From positions 186,001 to 250,000 of the forward strand of contig QAYY01000013.1 in assembly GCA_003054665.1 (NCBI GenBank): a DNA stretch of 64,000 bases. Reading direction: 5' to 3'. The DNA is from Opitutaceae bacterium EW11 (GTDB lineage Bacteria; Verrucomicrobiota; Verrucomicrobiia; Opitutales; Opitutaceae). Each line of letters opens with the position of its first letter. Position 1 is the stretch's first letter. Under the pieces are notes generated by a model. It was not told the DNA's origin. It was given only the letters and a program-made list of their open reading frames with translations, and searched no databases. Both the position numbers and the translations under genes were made by a program. This document shows positions 8,408 through 17,227 of this stretch, piece by piece.

Positions 8408-9841
8408 TCAGGAAGCCGGCTTCTGAGACGCTGCGGCAGGTGCGTGAGCGGGAGGTTGCGTCGGCTTCGGCACCGGCTGCTTTTCGGCAGCCCGGATCAG
8501 GTCGTCCAGTCGGCGCCCGGTCGTTTGCCGGTAGCAGCGCGCCACGGTCTTCATGTCGACCTGCCGGCGGGGGGTCTTGCCAATTTCCTTCAGAAGCTTG
8601 GGCACACTGTCTTCGCCGCAAGAGTCGGCCATCATGAAAATGGCCCGCGTGGCGAACGCGTAGTGCGCCTTGGAGACCGGCGAACCTTTGTCCTCCTTCC
8701 GCTGCTTCTCCGCGGCGACCCAGCGGAGCAGCCGGACTTTGCGCTGGAGAGGAGCGGACGAAGCGAGTTGCGCCTGAAGGTCGTAGGCTTGGCGCGCGAC
8801 GTCGGCGCCGGCGCGATCGCGAATCACCTTCCACGCGACGTAGTTGGCGATGCCTTCGCAGAACCACCGCCGGTCCGGGCTGCCGATGTACCGATCGACG
8901 AGTCCGGCTTCCACCACTTCGTGAAAGATGGTGTGGGCGATCACGAGATTCCCGGAGCGGAACGACTGTCCCGACTCGTCGAGCAGCGATTGTACGTTCT
9001 TGATCGCCGTCTCGGCGAACTGCTCGACGGGCAACTTGGCCTGGGTGTCTTTTCGCACGACCGGAAAGGGAACCGACTCGGCGGGTTCGACCAGATTGTA
9101 GGTTCGTCGGGGAGGCAAGGGGTCGGCCTTGATCTGCGAGTCTCCGCCCGTCTTGAACGTGAAGCCGGCACCGACGTCGATCACCCCGTCTTTCAGGTTG
9201 TAGTTGAATTCCGACTCGAGCTGGGACTGGGCGACGGCCTCGTCCGCCTTCTGTTTTTCGGCCACTGCCTCGGGTGGAACCGTGGGGACGTAGTCGAACC
9301 TCACCAACTCGGTCTTCGGCTCCCAGCTGAAATAGGCGATCTTTTCGCCGCTTTTCAGCCGCGCCGCCAGTTCCGGTTTTTCCCAGACGGTGACGTACCG
9401 AAGGTTCGACATGTGCCAGATGGCCTCGGTGAGCTTTTCCGTGGTGCCTTCCAGGTCTTCGTAGGGCTTGAACATGCGGTTGAACACCGCGACCTGAAGC
9501 GGAGTCGGCTCATCGAGCCCCATGGCCACAGCCAACTGCCGGAGAATTTCGTCGCGATGGGCGCGCAGATCGCGGGCGCTGAGCGGAGCGGGTGCGGTTT
9601 CGAGCGACGCGAGCCACTTCGCCTCTCGATCGGCGACGTCGCGGTTCCAGGCTGCGGCCTTCGCGGCGAGCGCGTCCACCAATTCGTCCTCACCGGGCGA
9701 ATACTCGAAGCGGATTCCCTCCACGGTGCGGGTGAGCCGGTTTGCAGGAAGATGGGGCTGGTCGGACGCCGCTCCGGATGAAAAGGCGGTCGATCCGAGG
9801 CAGAACAGGGTGAGGGGCAGCCACCGCTGGAACGCATTCAT
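8408..9841 (-). CDS. Exported gluzincin-like protein with altered HExxH motif
   Basis: A 477-residue protein with a signal peptide (MNAFQRWLPLTLFCLGSTAF, then SSGAA). The C-terminal half resembles the gluzincin peptidase core: an AHTIFHEVVEAG segment at 302-313 stands where HExxH should be, and WFCEGIANY at 326-334 matches the downstream helix that carries the third metal ligand. The second His of HExxH is Glu311, so it may be a non-catalytic relative or bind metal differently. The C-terminal tail is rich in Pro and Ala. The frame extends upstream to 9970 but the leader defines ATG 9841. It is divergent from the amidohydrolase gene at 9979. Confidence 0.65.
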   Translation of the reverse strand: MNAFQRWLPLTLFCLGSTAFSSGAASDQPHLPANRLTRTVEGIRFEYSPGEDELVDALAAKAAAWNRDVADREAKWLASLETAPAPLSARDLRAHRDEILRQLAVAMGLDEPTPLQVAVFNRMFKPYEDLEGTTEKLTEAIWHMSNLRYVTVWEKPELAARLKSGEKIAYFSWEPKTELVRFDYVPTVPPEAVAEKQKADEAVAQSQLESEFNYNLKDGVIDVGAGFTFKTGGDSQIKADPLPPRRTYNLVEPAESVPFPVVRKDTQAKLPVEQFAETAIKNVQSLLDESGQSFRSGNLVIAHTIFHEVVEAGLVDRYIGSPDRRWFCEGIANYVAWKVIRDRAGADVARQAYDLQAQLASSAPLQRKVRLLRWVAAEKQRKEDKGSPVSKAHYAFATRAIFMMADSCGEDSVPKLLKEIGKTPRRQVDMKTVARCYRQTTGRRLDDLIRAAEKQPVPKPTQPPAHAPAAASQKPAS

Positions 9842-9978
9842 GCGGGCGCGAGCTGAGCAGACTTGCGGGCCGGCGTCACGCGCGACGTGGTTCGATTTCG
9901 GCGGGCCGCCAGCCACCCGGGCGGACGCCGGCGGAGAAAAGGACTTTGTCGTCCCGGATTTTCGTGACAAACCGGGGC

Positions 9979-10872
9979 ATGCGGATCGTCGACGCCCACG
10001 TCCACCTGTATCCGCCGGACGCGAATCGCGATCCGGCGGGCTGGGCGCGGAAGCAGGGCGAAACGCATTGGGAGATTCTCTGTGCCCGAGTGCGCAAGAA
10101 CGGGCTCGCCGTCCAGGGGTTCCCGAGCGTGGACGAACTCCTTCGGACGATGGACGCCGCCGGCGTCGATCGTGCTGTGCTGCAGGCCTGGTATTGGGAA
10201 CGCCACGACACGTGCGTGCTGCAAAACCGGTTTTTCGCCGCCTGCCTCGCGGCTCATCCTGACCGTATTTCGGCGTGCCTGACCTTTCATCCGGGGGCAG
10301 GTGCGGATGCCGTCCTGCAAGAGCTGCGGTGGGCGAAGGACCACGGCTTTTGCGGTGTCGGTGAAATGTCGCCGCACTCTCAGGCGTTCGCGGTCGACGA
10401 TCCCGTTTGGCGAGAGGCGTTGCAGGCGTGCGCCGTGCTGGCGCTCCCTGTCATGCTCCACGTGACAGAGCCGGCCGGTAAGGGCTATCCCGGGCGCATT
10501 CTCACGCCGCTCGACGATTTCGTGCGATTGGCGCGGGAGCATCGGGCGACGCAGTTCATCCTCGCGCACTGGGCGGCGCGCCTTCCGCTCGATCCTCAGC
10601 TCGGTCCGGAGTCGCGGTCGCTTCTCAACGTCGCGTACGACACTGCGGCGTCGCCGTTGCTCTACCCGGCTGGAGTCTTTCGTGAGATGATCGCGGCGGT
10701 CGGGGTGGATCGCGTGCTTTTCGGCTCCGACTATCCGCTCAACCTGTATCCGCGGGAGCAAACGACTCCGGAGATGGGGCGGTTCGTTGCGGAGGCGACC
10801 GGCGCTGGGCTTTCGGCGGTCGAGTCGGCCTCGCTGCTGGCGGCCAATGCCGAACGGATCTACGGGCTGTAG
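9979..10872 (+). CDS. Amidohydrolase family 2 (TIM-barrel metal-dependent hydrolase)
   Basis: About 297 residues. It opens with the metal-binding HVH motif (MRIVDAHVHLYPP, His7 and His9) and ends with VDRVLFGSDYPLN, the conserved aspartate strand of the amidohydrolase-2 family; an intermediate HWAARL matches the His on strand five. Such enzymes hydrolyse or decarboxylate small cyclic or aromatic acids, but the substrate is not evident. The frame is open from a TTG at 9946, which has an AAAAGGA only 2 nt upstream; the ATG at 9979 is preferred because family members begin just before the HxH motif. The gene is divergent from 8408-9841 and convergent with the amidase. Confidence 0.85.
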   Translation: MRIVDAHVHLYPPDANRDPAGWARKQGETHWEILCARVRKNGLAVQGFPSVDELLRTMDAAGVDRAVLQAWYWERHDTCVLQNRFFAACLAAHPDRISACLTFHPGAGADAVLQELRWAKDHGFCGVGEMSPHSQAFAVDDPVWREALQACAVLALPVMLHVTEPAGKGYPGRILTPLDDFVRLAREHRATQFILAHWAARLPLDPQLGPESRSLLNVAYDTAASPLLYPAGVFREMIAAVGVDRVLFGSDYPLNLYPREQTTPEMGRFVAEATGAGLSAVESASLLAANAERIYGL

Positions 10873-10892
10873 CGGGAGCCGTCGGGGGCGAC

Positions 10893-12179
10893 TCAGCGCT
10901 TCAGCACCCACGGGATCACCGGGCTGTTGGGGTCGTTGACCACGATCTGGATGCCGGTCGAGAGTCCGTTTTCCAGCGGCACCGGAACGGTGAGCACCGG
11001 CAATCCGCCCAGGCTCGCCGGGGTATTCAGGGCGAGGAGACGTTCGCGGTTCTCCTGCGTGCATTCCGATTTGCGGAGGGCGGGGAAGGGCGCGATAGGC
11101 AGGACCAGGTAGTCGTAGGTGAGGAAAAAACTCGCCCACGTGTTTCGCACGATCGTCTGCCGGACCGCCGCGGCCTGCCGCTGTTCGGGCGTCCATCGGC
11201 GACCGCGATCGATGCGAGCCCACACCGCCGGGTCATACAGGGGGCGGTACACGTCGAGCCACGGCGCATGCACTTCGTAGGCTTCGATGCTCTGCAGCAC
11301 GCCGTAGCTTCCGCCGCATCCGGTGAAGGCATGGCGCAGTTGCTCCTGCGTGTCTTGGTCTGCCGGAAAAGCGCAGCGCTCCATGGCGCTACGAACCGCG
11401 GATGAAACCTCCGGTTCCGCCGGCATCTCGAGCATGCCGAAATCGGCGAAACAGCCGCGGGGCGAACGATCCGTCGTCGCCGGCCGCGCGATGAGAAAGC
11501 GCATCAACGTCAGCAGGTCCTGCGGGTTTCTCGTGAACCACCCGGCGGTGTCGTAGGAGCGCGCGAGCGGAAACGCGTCGGCGATGAGGGCGTGCCCGGC
11601 GGACGTTCGATAGCCGTAGAGTCCGCAGAACGCAGCGGGCACGCGGATGGAGCCTCCGGTGTCGGTACCGGCGGCGAACGGCACGAGTCCGCTGGCAACG
11701 GCCGCGGCCGAGCCGCTGCTCGAACCGCCGCTCGTTCGATCCGGAAAGTGAGGATGTTCGCAATGACCGAAGTGCGGGTTCTCACCGGTCAGGCCGTACG
11801 CGAATTCGTGGAGCTGAGATTTCCCGGCGAGGATCGCTCCGAAGCCGCGGAGGGCGTGCGGGAGTTTGCTGTCGCGCGGCTGTGTCGGAAGGGCTCCGGG
11901 CGGGAAAACGGATCCGGCGCGGAGCGGCTCGTGCGCGGTGTAGAAAAGGTCCTTCAGCACGTACGGCACGCCGGCGAGAGGTGCGATGGTATTGGCGACG
12001 CGCTCAAAGGCGGCGACGAGGTCGGCTTCGGAGCGCGGATCGAGCAGCACGGCCCGCCGCTGTTCCGGAGTGAACGCGACCGACAAACGCCGGAATAATT
12101 CCCGGCCCGCATCGGCTGGATTCTTCGCGGCAAGTGCCTGCCACTCGCCAAATGACCACGGCGGAATTTCGGACGCCAT
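10893..12179 (-). CDS. Amidase signature-family hydrolase
   Basis: A 428-residue enzyme with the full Ser-cisSer-Lys triad of the amidase signature family: Lys76 in PYVLKDLF, the GGSSSGS loop at 151-157 and the nucleophile Ser177 in TDTGGSIRVP. It would hydrolyse a carboxamide to an acid and ammonia. Length and domain order suit free-standing amidases; there are no GatB/GatC neighbours, so a role as GatA is unlikely. The frame extends upstream to 12356, but the ATG at 12179 (MASEIPPWSFGEW) gives a conventional start. It is divergent from the ridA-like gene, with 109 nt shared for two promoters. Confidence 0.87.
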   Translation of the reverse strand: MASEIPPWSFGEWQALAAKNPADAGRELFRRLSVAFTPEQRRAVLLDPRSEADLVAAFERVANTIAPLAGVPYVLKDLFYTAHEPLRAGSVFPPGALPTQPRDSKLPHALRGFGAILAGKSQLHEFAYGLTGENPHFGHCEHPHFPDRTSGGSSSGSAAAVASGLVPFAAGTDTGGSIRVPAAFCGLYGYRTSAGHALIADAFPLARSYDTAGWFTRNPQDLLTLMRFLIARPATTDRSPRGCFADFGMLEMPAEPEVSSAVRSAMERCAFPADQDTQEQLRHAFTGCGGSYGVLQSIEAYEVHAPWLDVYRPLYDPAVWARIDRGRRWTPEQRQAAAVRQTIVRNTWASFFLTYDYLVLPIAPFPALRKSECTQENRERLLALNTPASLGGLPVLTVPVPLENGLSTGIQIVVNDPNSPVIPWVLKR

Positions 12180-12288
12180 CAGAGTGATGAAGGTGCGCAG
12201 AGCTGTTCCGAGCGCAATCTTCCAATGTGTGCGGATCGTTCGCGACAAAGGCTTTGCTTCGGCGCGCGTTTGTGGACGTTCTTGGCCC

Positions 12289-12750
12289 ATGAATCCCGAA
12301 GCCAAACTCGCCGAGCTGGGCCTGACGCTGCCCGATGTCACTCCCGCCGCAGGCAACTACGTCCCGACCGTTCGCACTGGGAACCTCCTCTACTGCGCCG
12401 GAACCATCAGCATCGCGGGCGGAAAGATCACGCACGAGGGCCAGGTGGGCAAAGAGCAGACCGTGCAGACCGGGTACGAATCGGCCCGTATTTGCGCGCT
12501 AAATACCTTGGGCAACATCAAGGCCGCGGTCGGCTCGCTCGACAAGGTGTCGCGGGTCGTTTTTGTCTCCGGTTTCGTGAACTCGATCAGCGGTTTCACG
12601 GAGAGCCCGGGGGTCATCAACGGAGCGAGCGATCTCCTGGTTGCGGTATTCGGCGAAGCCGGAAAACACGCCCGGGCCGCTGTCGGCGTAAGCGGTTTGC
12701 CGCGCAACTCCACCGTCGAGGTGCAGGTGGTGGTCGAGCTGAAGGGCTGA
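12289..12750 (+). CDS. RidA/YjgF/UK114 family protein
   Basis: A 153-residue member of the Rid family, which hydrolyses reactive enamine/imine intermediates from PLP enzymes or has related roles. The sequence follows the pattern of the roughly 150-residue bacterial subgroup: NYVPTVRTGNLLYCAGT near residue 25, GYESARICALNTLGNIKAA in the middle, and the end ARAAVGVSGLPRNSTVEVQ, where the conserved Arg of the active-site pocket lies. ATG 12289 is chosen because the longer open frame upstream overlaps the divergent amidase gene and is antisense to it. It faces the PEP-CTERM gene tail to tail. Confidence 0.9.
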   Translation: MNPEAKLAELGLTLPDVTPAAGNYVPTVRTGNLLYCAGTISIAGGKITHEGQVGKEQTVQTGYESARICALNTLGNIKAAVGSLDKVSRVVFVSGFVNSISGFTESPGVINGASDLLVAVFGEAGKHARAAVGVSGLPRNSTVEVQVVVELKG

Positions 12751-12760
12751 ACCGCGAGGG

Positions 12761-12792
12761 GAAAAAAAAGAGCCCGGCGCGTGGCCGGGCTC
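12761..12792 (-). terminator. Rho-independent terminator of the PEP-CTERM gene
   Basis: GAGCCCGGC (12770-12778) and GCCGGGCTC (12784-12792) form a 9-bp stem with a 5-nt loop. On the minus strand it is followed by eight T residues (the A-run at 12762-12769). It lies 25 nt past the stop of the gene at 12818. Confidence 0.85.
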
Positions 12793-12817
12793 GAAAAGCG
12801 GATTTGTCCGAAGGCGA

Positions 12818-13351
12818 TTAGCGGCGGCGGCGACGAATCAGCACGAGGCCGGCGAGAGCGGCGGCGCCCAGCAAACCGTACGTCGACGGCTCGGGAACGG
12901 CGGAGAAATCTCCGCTGACGCGGAAAGCGTAGTTTTGCAGGTGCACCCCGTGATCGCTGACGTAGGCCGAGTACGATCCGCCCGTGGTGAACGGGAGCGC
13001 GTAGAGGCCGTCGTTGTTGATGTCGACATGGAGATCGTCCGGAGCGGGGTTGCCACTGTAACCGTACGTGGTGCTGTCGCCCCAGCCGTCCATCCACGCC
13101 TTGTAGTTGATGTCGAGGGCGCTGGTGGAAACGGTCGAGATCACATAATCGTTGGCGGAGCCGCCGAAGAGGAGAGCCGCGGCTTCGCGACCGGAATACA
13201 CCGGCGTGGTGTAGAGGTCGTTTGATGTCGCGGCCCAGAACGGTCCGTCGTCGACAAACCAGGACCCCACGTAGGTGTAGGTCAACTCGGCCCGAGCCGA
13301 GGACAACCCGAGGCTGATAAGCGCAAGGATGAGGAGAGGAAGTTTCTTCAT
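12818..13351 (-). CDS. PEP-CTERM sorting-domain surface protein
   Basis: A 177-residue exported protein. The first 21 residues form a signal peptide (KKLPLLILALISLGLSSARA). The last 26 residues are a textbook PEP-CTERM tail: VPEPSTYGLL, a hydrophobic helix (GAAALAGLVLI) and a terminal cluster of five arginines. This tail is the substrate signal for exosortase, and an exosortase-EpsI gene is encoded in this window at 33987-35624. The mature part is rich in Tyr, Ser, Gly and Asp and has no known enzymatic motif. It ends in a strong terminator and is monocistronic. Confidence 0.92.
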   Translation of the reverse strand: MKKLPLLILALISLGLSSARAELTYTYVGSWFVDDGPFWAATSNDLYTTPVYSGREAAALLFGGSANDYVISTVSTSALDINYKAWMDGWGDSTTYGYSGNPAPDDLHVDINNDGLYALPFTTGGSYSAYVSDHGVHLQNYAFRVSGDFSAVPEPSTYGLLGAAALAGLVLIRRRRR

Positions 13352-13475
13352 GTGGTTTTAAGTGCGGTGTCAGCCAACCAGCGAGCGACCAGAGTATCAG
13401 TGCATTTCGCCGCCTGCTTTGCCCGGGGTTGGCCTCCGGGATTCCCTTGTCCTCGGTATGGGTGTGCAAAACGGT

Positions 13476-13491
13476 TGTGTGCCTGATCACA
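13476..13491. promoter_or_regulatory. Possible CRP/FNR-type operator upstream of the PEP-CTERM gene
   Basis: TGTGT-GCCTGA-TCACA resembles the CRP consensus TGTGA-N6-TCACA with one mismatch. It is centred about 130 nt before the PEP-CTERM start on the minus strand. A 16-bp near-palindrome can occur by chance and no CRP homologue is in the window, so this is weak. Confidence 0.25.
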
Positions 13492-13705
13492 CGGTTGCGA
13501 GGCATCGAGCGGTGGGCGGATGGGTCTCTCCAGGCCGGCGACTCAACCCACGAGCTCGGCGGGAAATGAAGATCTGCGGTCAGACCCAGCTGCGTCATGG
13601 CACGAGGGAGGGTAGTCTTCGCCCCTGTTTGATCGGTGTGGATCAACCCTCCTTAACGCCTGGGGTTCCGAAGGCCGGCGTGTCAGCCGTGGCCCTGTCG
13701 GAGGC

Positions 13706-13780
13706 TGGTGCGAGCGTCGGGAGTCGAACCCGAATCAACGGCTTCGGAGACCGCTACACTATCCATTGTGCTACGCCCGC
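13706..13780 (-). tRNA. tRNA-Arg (anticodon CCG), CCA end encoded
   Basis: The minus strand folds into a full cloverleaf. The acceptor arms are GCGGGCG and CGCTCGC (one G-U pair), the D-arm uses GCAC/GTGT, the anticodon loop is CTCCGAA (anticodon CCG, reading CGG), and the T-arm is CGGG-TTCGACT-CCCG. The discriminator A and the CCA tail are genomically encoded (13706-13709 on plus). It lies inside the 663-nt gap between the PEP-CTERM gene and lpdA. The rest of that gap, 13352-13705 and 13781-13961, shows no gene I would call. Confidence 0.95.
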
Positions 13781-13961
13781 AGAACAGCGCTTTGCAGGAA
13801 ACGGAAGGTTTAGGGCTGCCCCACAAAGTTCAAGATGTTTCTCCGCCACAGCCGCGAAGTTCGTGCCCGCGCCGGTTTCTCACCTGCAGATAGTTGTGTT
13901 TGCGGCCATGCCGGGCGCGCCGCGTGGCGATGGATCCTCGGGGCGCTGCAGCGTGTGGATA

Positions 13962-13998
13962 CAAAAAAGGCCGCACGCGCAGATAACACGTGCGGCCG
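13962..13998 (-). terminator. Rho-independent terminator of lpdA
   Basis: GGCCGCACG (13969-13977) pairs with CGTGCGGCC (13989-13997) around an 11-nt loop. On the minus strand it is followed by six T residues (A-run 13963-13968). It is 17 nt past the lpdA stop. Confidence 0.85.
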
Positions 13999-14014
13999 CC
14001 TGCAAAGGTTGGAC

Positions 14015-15412
14015 TCAGATGTGGATCGCCTCGCCCATCGTGGCGGCGGAGGCTTCCATGACTGCTTCCGAGAGGGTCGGGTGGGCGTGAATCGTTTGAT
14101 GGATCTCCTCGACGGTGGCTTCGAGTTCGCGGGCCAGTCCGTATTCGGCGATCAACTCGGTCGCCTCGGCTCCGATGATGTGGGCGCCGTAGATCTCGCC
14201 GGTTTTCGCGTCGCTGATCACCTTCACGAACCCTTCGCTCTCCGCGGAAGCGACGGCTTTGCCGGACGCTGTGAACGGGAACTTGCCGACCTTGTAGGCG
14301 AGGCCCTTTTCCTTCGCGGCTTTCTCCGTCAAACCCGTGCTGGCGACCTGCGGCTGGCAATACGTGCAACCGGGAAAGTTCTTCACGCGCTTGGCGTGGT
14401 GGATGCCGAACATGCCGTTGACGGCGTTGACGGCCTCGTAGGTGGCGACGTGCGCGAGCCACGGCGGCCCGATGATGTCGCCCGCGGCGTAGATGCCTTT
14501 GACCGTGGTCTGGTAGTCGTCGCCGACCTTCAGATAGTTGCGGTCCATCTCGGGCTTCACGTTCGCGGCGAGCACGCCCTCGATGTTCGCGACCACGCCG
14601 ATGGCGGAGAGGAGAACCTCGGCCTCGACTTCCGTGCGGGTCTCGCCCTGCACCAGATCGACCTTCACGGAGTCTTTGCCCACCCGGAAGTTTTCGCACT
14701 TCGTGTTGACGTAGGACTTGATGCCCTGCTTGTCGAAGGCGCGTGTGAGGGTCTTGGATACCTCTTCATCCTCGACCGGCAGAACCTGCGGCAGCATTTC
14801 GACGAGCGTCACCTTCGATCCGAAGGCGTTGTAGAAATAGGCGAACTCCACGCCGATCGCACCCGCGCCGACGATGATGATCGACTTCGGGAGCGTTTTG
14901 GACGCGAGGGCTTCGCGGGAGGTCATCACGCGGACGCCGTCGTATTCAAGCCCTGGAATGCGGCGCATCTTGCAGCCGGTGGCGACCAGGATGTTTTTCG
15001 TCTTGAAGAACTTTCCTTTGTGTTCGCCGTCGAGAATCGAAACCATGCCGGGCGCGGTGACCTGGCCGCGGCCGACGAAATAATCGACCTTGTTTTTGCG
15101 GAAGAGGAACTCGACGCCCTTCGCCATCTGGTCCGAAACGGACCGCGAGCGCGTCATGACCTTGGCGATATCGAAGCTCACCTCGCCGACGCTGAGACCG
15201 TAGACGTCGGCCTTCTTGATCTTCTGGTAGAGCTCGGCGCTCTTCAGCAGGGCCTTGGTCGGAATGCAGCCCCAGTTCAGGCAGGTGCCGCCCGCACGCT
15301 CCATTTCGATGCAGGCAACTTTCTTGCCGAGTTGCCCGGCGCGAATGGCAGCCGCGTAGCCGGCCGGCCCGCCGCCGATGACAATGAGGTCGTATTCAGT
15401 GGATTCAGCCAT
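14015..15412 (-). CDS. lpdA: Dihydrolipoyl dehydrogenase
   Basis: A 466-residue flavoprotein (E3) that reoxidises dihydrolipoamide in pyruvate, 2-oxoglutarate or glycine-cleavage complexes, passing electrons to NAD+. It shows the FAD motif VIGGGPAGYAAA (11-22), the redox disulfide C44/C49 in GGTCLNWGCIPTK, an NAD-binding VGAGAIGVEFA, and the C-terminal catalytic HAHPTLSEAV. The open frame begins upstream at 15475, but ATG 15412 places the FAD motif at the normal distance. No E1 or E2 gene is adjacent, so it probably serves several complexes. A strong terminator follows. Confidence 0.95.
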   Translation of the reverse strand: MAESTEYDLIVIGGGPAGYAAAIRAGQLGKKVACIEMERAGGTCLNWGCIPTKALLKSAELYQKIKKADVYGLSVGEVSFDIAKVMTRSRSVSDQMAKGVEFLFRKNKVDYFVGRGQVTAPGMVSILDGEHKGKFFKTKNILVATGCKMRRIPGLEYDGVRVMTSREALASKTLPKSIIIVGAGAIGVEFAYFYNAFGSKVTLVEMLPQVLPVEDEEVSKTLTRAFDKQGIKSYVNTKCENFRVGKDSVKVDLVQGETRTEVEAEVLLSAIGVVANIEGVLAANVKPEMDRNYLKVGDDYQTTVKGIYAAGDIIGPPWLAHVATYEAVNAVNGMFGIHHAKRVKNFPGCTYCQPQVASTGLTEKAAKEKGLAYKVGKFPFTASGKAVASAESEGFVKVISDAKTGEIYGAHIIGAEATELIAEYGLARELEATVEEIHQTIHAHPTLSEAVMEASAATMGEAIHI

Positions 15413-15518
15413 GGTAGGAAAGGTGTCGCTGGGTGTGTGAGCGTGAACCGTCGCCACGCGGGTGGGGCCGGTCAAATTGAAAGAAGGCGGCGGAAATTCG
15501 GCTCGTCGGAGCCGTCGC

Positions 15519-15941
15519 CTAGATATCGATTACGTCGTCCGATTTGCCGCCGCGCCGTGCGGGAGGCTGCGGCGTGGGTGCGCGGCGCGCGCTTCCGATG
15601 AGGCGCGACACGATGAAGGTCGTCACGCTCACGACGACGGCGCCGCCCACCGCGGACCAAAATCCATCCACTTGGAATCCCTGCACGAGTTTGCCGACGA
15701 AGAGGAACAACAAGGCATTGATTACCACTACGCCCAAGCCCATCGTGACCAAGATGAAGGGCAGCGTGAAGAGAACCAGGATGGGCTTGAGGATCGCGTT
15801 GAAGAAGCTGAGCAACAGCACGACCACGATCAGGGCCGCCATGTCGTCGCAGTGGATCCCCGGAATGATTCGGGTGGCAATCGCGACGCCGAGGGCCAGC
15901 ACGCCCCAGCGCATCAGCATTTGCATAAGCGGATGAGTCAT
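15519..15941 (-). CDS. Phage holin 4-like / YvlD-type small membrane protein
   Basis: A 140-residue protein with four hydrophobic helices. It has the signature of the widespread YvlD group (Pfam phage_holin_4_2): RIIPGIHCDDMAALIVVVLLL, then LSFFNAILKPILVLFTLPF, then GLGVVVINALLFLFVGKLV. Despite the family name these are usually chromosomal genes of unknown role, sometimes linked to envelope stress. The C-terminal tail is cytosolic, basic and proline-rich. ATG 15941 (MTHPLMQMLMRWG) is chosen over an upstream extension to 16055 that would overlap the divergent glycosyltransferase. Confidence 0.85.
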   Translation of the reverse strand: MTHPLMQMLMRWGVLALGVAIATRIIPGIHCDDMAALIVVVLLLSFFNAILKPILVLFTLPFILVTMGLGVVVINALLFLFVGKLVQGFQVDGFWSAVGGAVVVSVTTFIVSRLIGSARRAPTPQPPARRGGKSDDVIDI

Positions 15942-15979
15942 CGAAGGTCCCACTGTCCGCCCGTTTCGCCGATGCGCAA

Positions 15980-17089
15980 ATGAAAATTCTGGTGCTGCAG
16001 GACTACCTTCGAAGCGGAGGCACGGAGCGGCAATCGGTGTTGATGTCGCGAGCATTTCAGTCGGCGGGGCACGAGGTGTTGTTGCTGACTTTTCGCCCTG
16101 GCGGAGCGCTCGCTCCGACCTTGGGCGCTTTGCCGCACGCGTCGCTCCAACTGTTCGACACCGGCCTCGATTGGTTTGCCCCGGGGCTTCATCGCGCGGT
16201 GCGGAGATTCGCTCCCGACGTGGTCTTGTGCATGGGGCGAATGGCGAACTGCCGCGCGGGCGGCATTCAATCCGCGCTGCTGAAAGGAACCGGTTTGACC
16301 CCGGTCGTCGCGACCATGCGCACGGGCAAGCCGCTTCCGTTGCTCTTCAGGCGTTCGCTGGAAACCGTGCAGCACGTGGTGGCCAACAGCGAGGACGCGA
16401 AACGCACGCTCGTGAACCAATATGGGCTCGCTCCGCGGCGGGTCTCCGTGATCCGGAATGCACTCGTGTTTCTGCCGCGGGTGGAGGACGGGCCAGGCAG
16501 CGTGGCGGAACGCGATCAGTCGTTGCGTTCCCACTACGACGTCGGTCCGGGCGCCTGCGTGCTGCTTTGGGTCGGCATGTTCCGGCCCGAGAAGAATCAG
16601 AGCGAACTGATCGAACTCGCCGCCCATCTGCCCGAAGATGCCAACTGGCGCCTCTGGTTTGCCGGCGACGGACCGGAACGGCCGGCGTGCGAGGACTTGG
16701 TGAACCAGCTTGGGCTGCGCGAGCGGGTGCGGTTTTTTGGATTCGTGCAGGATCCTTCGCCGCTGTACGCGGCCGCTGACATCGCCGTGCTCACCTCGAA
16801 GAGCGAATCGCTCTCCAACTTTCTCATCGAAGCGCATGTGCACGGAGTACCTTCTGTCTCGTACCGGGCGGCGGGGGTCGTGGAGTGCGGAGGCCACGTC
16901 GTTCCGGCGGGAGACCAGCAGGCGTTTGTCGACGCCCTGGCTCCGCTGATGCGCGACGCGAGAGTGCGGCACACCGAAGGCGAGCGGGTGGCGGCGTTTG
17001 CACGGAAGCACTTTTCGCCGACCGGCCAAGCGACCGCATACCTCAATCTGTTCCGAACGCTGATTCAGAGAAACGCCTACGAAGAGTAG
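15980..17089 (+). CDS. GT4-type glycosyltransferase
   Basis: A 369-residue enzyme of the GT-B fold. The N-terminal half starts MKILVLQDYLRSGGTERQ, with the Gly-rich acceptor loop. The C-terminal half has VGMFRPEKNQSELIELAA (donor phosphate contact) and the EX7E region LTSKSESLSNFLIEAHVHG. Such enzymes transfer a sugar from a nucleotide donor in LPS, capsule or other glycan synthesis. There are no sugar-pathway neighbours, so donor and acceptor are unknown. It is divergent from the YvlD-type gene with a 38-nt gap, and tandem with the large uvrA gene downstream. Confidence 0.87.
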   Translation: MKILVLQDYLRSGGTERQSVLMSRAFQSAGHEVLLLTFRPGGALAPTLGALPHASLQLFDTGLDWFAPGLHRAVRRFAPDVVLCMGRMANCRAGGIQSALLKGTGLTPVVATMRTGKPLPLLFRRSLETVQHVVANSEDAKRTLVNQYGLAPRRVSVIRNALVFLPRVEDGPGSVAERDQSLRSHYDVGPGACVLLWVGMFRPEKNQSELIELAAHLPEDANWRLWFAGDGPERPACEDLVNQLGLRERVRFFGFVQDPSPLYAAADIAVLTSKSESLSNFLIEAHVHGVPSVSYRAAGVVECGGHVVPAGDQQAFVDALAPLMRDARVRHTEGERVAAFARKHFSPTGQATAYLNLFRTLIQRNAYEE

Positions 17090-17227
17090 CAAAGCGGCGC
17101 ACTCGCGAATTCGTCCCGGCATCGGCGCTCCTGACATAACGCTGTCAGGGACGCGTGCTAGGGTTTGGGGCCCGTCGCCGACGGCTCCTTTTGCATCCCG
17201 TTTGTTGAACTCTCACCAACTCTGCTC

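Noticed and set aside
10893-12179. GatA subunit of tRNA amidotransferase
   Set aside because: It has the amidase triad but is not linked to gatB/gatC and lacks the typical GatA N-terminal pattern.
15519-15941. Prophage holin as a sign of a prophage
   Set aside because: Only the family name is phage-related; no other phage genes surround it and YvlD-type proteins are normal chromosomal genes.
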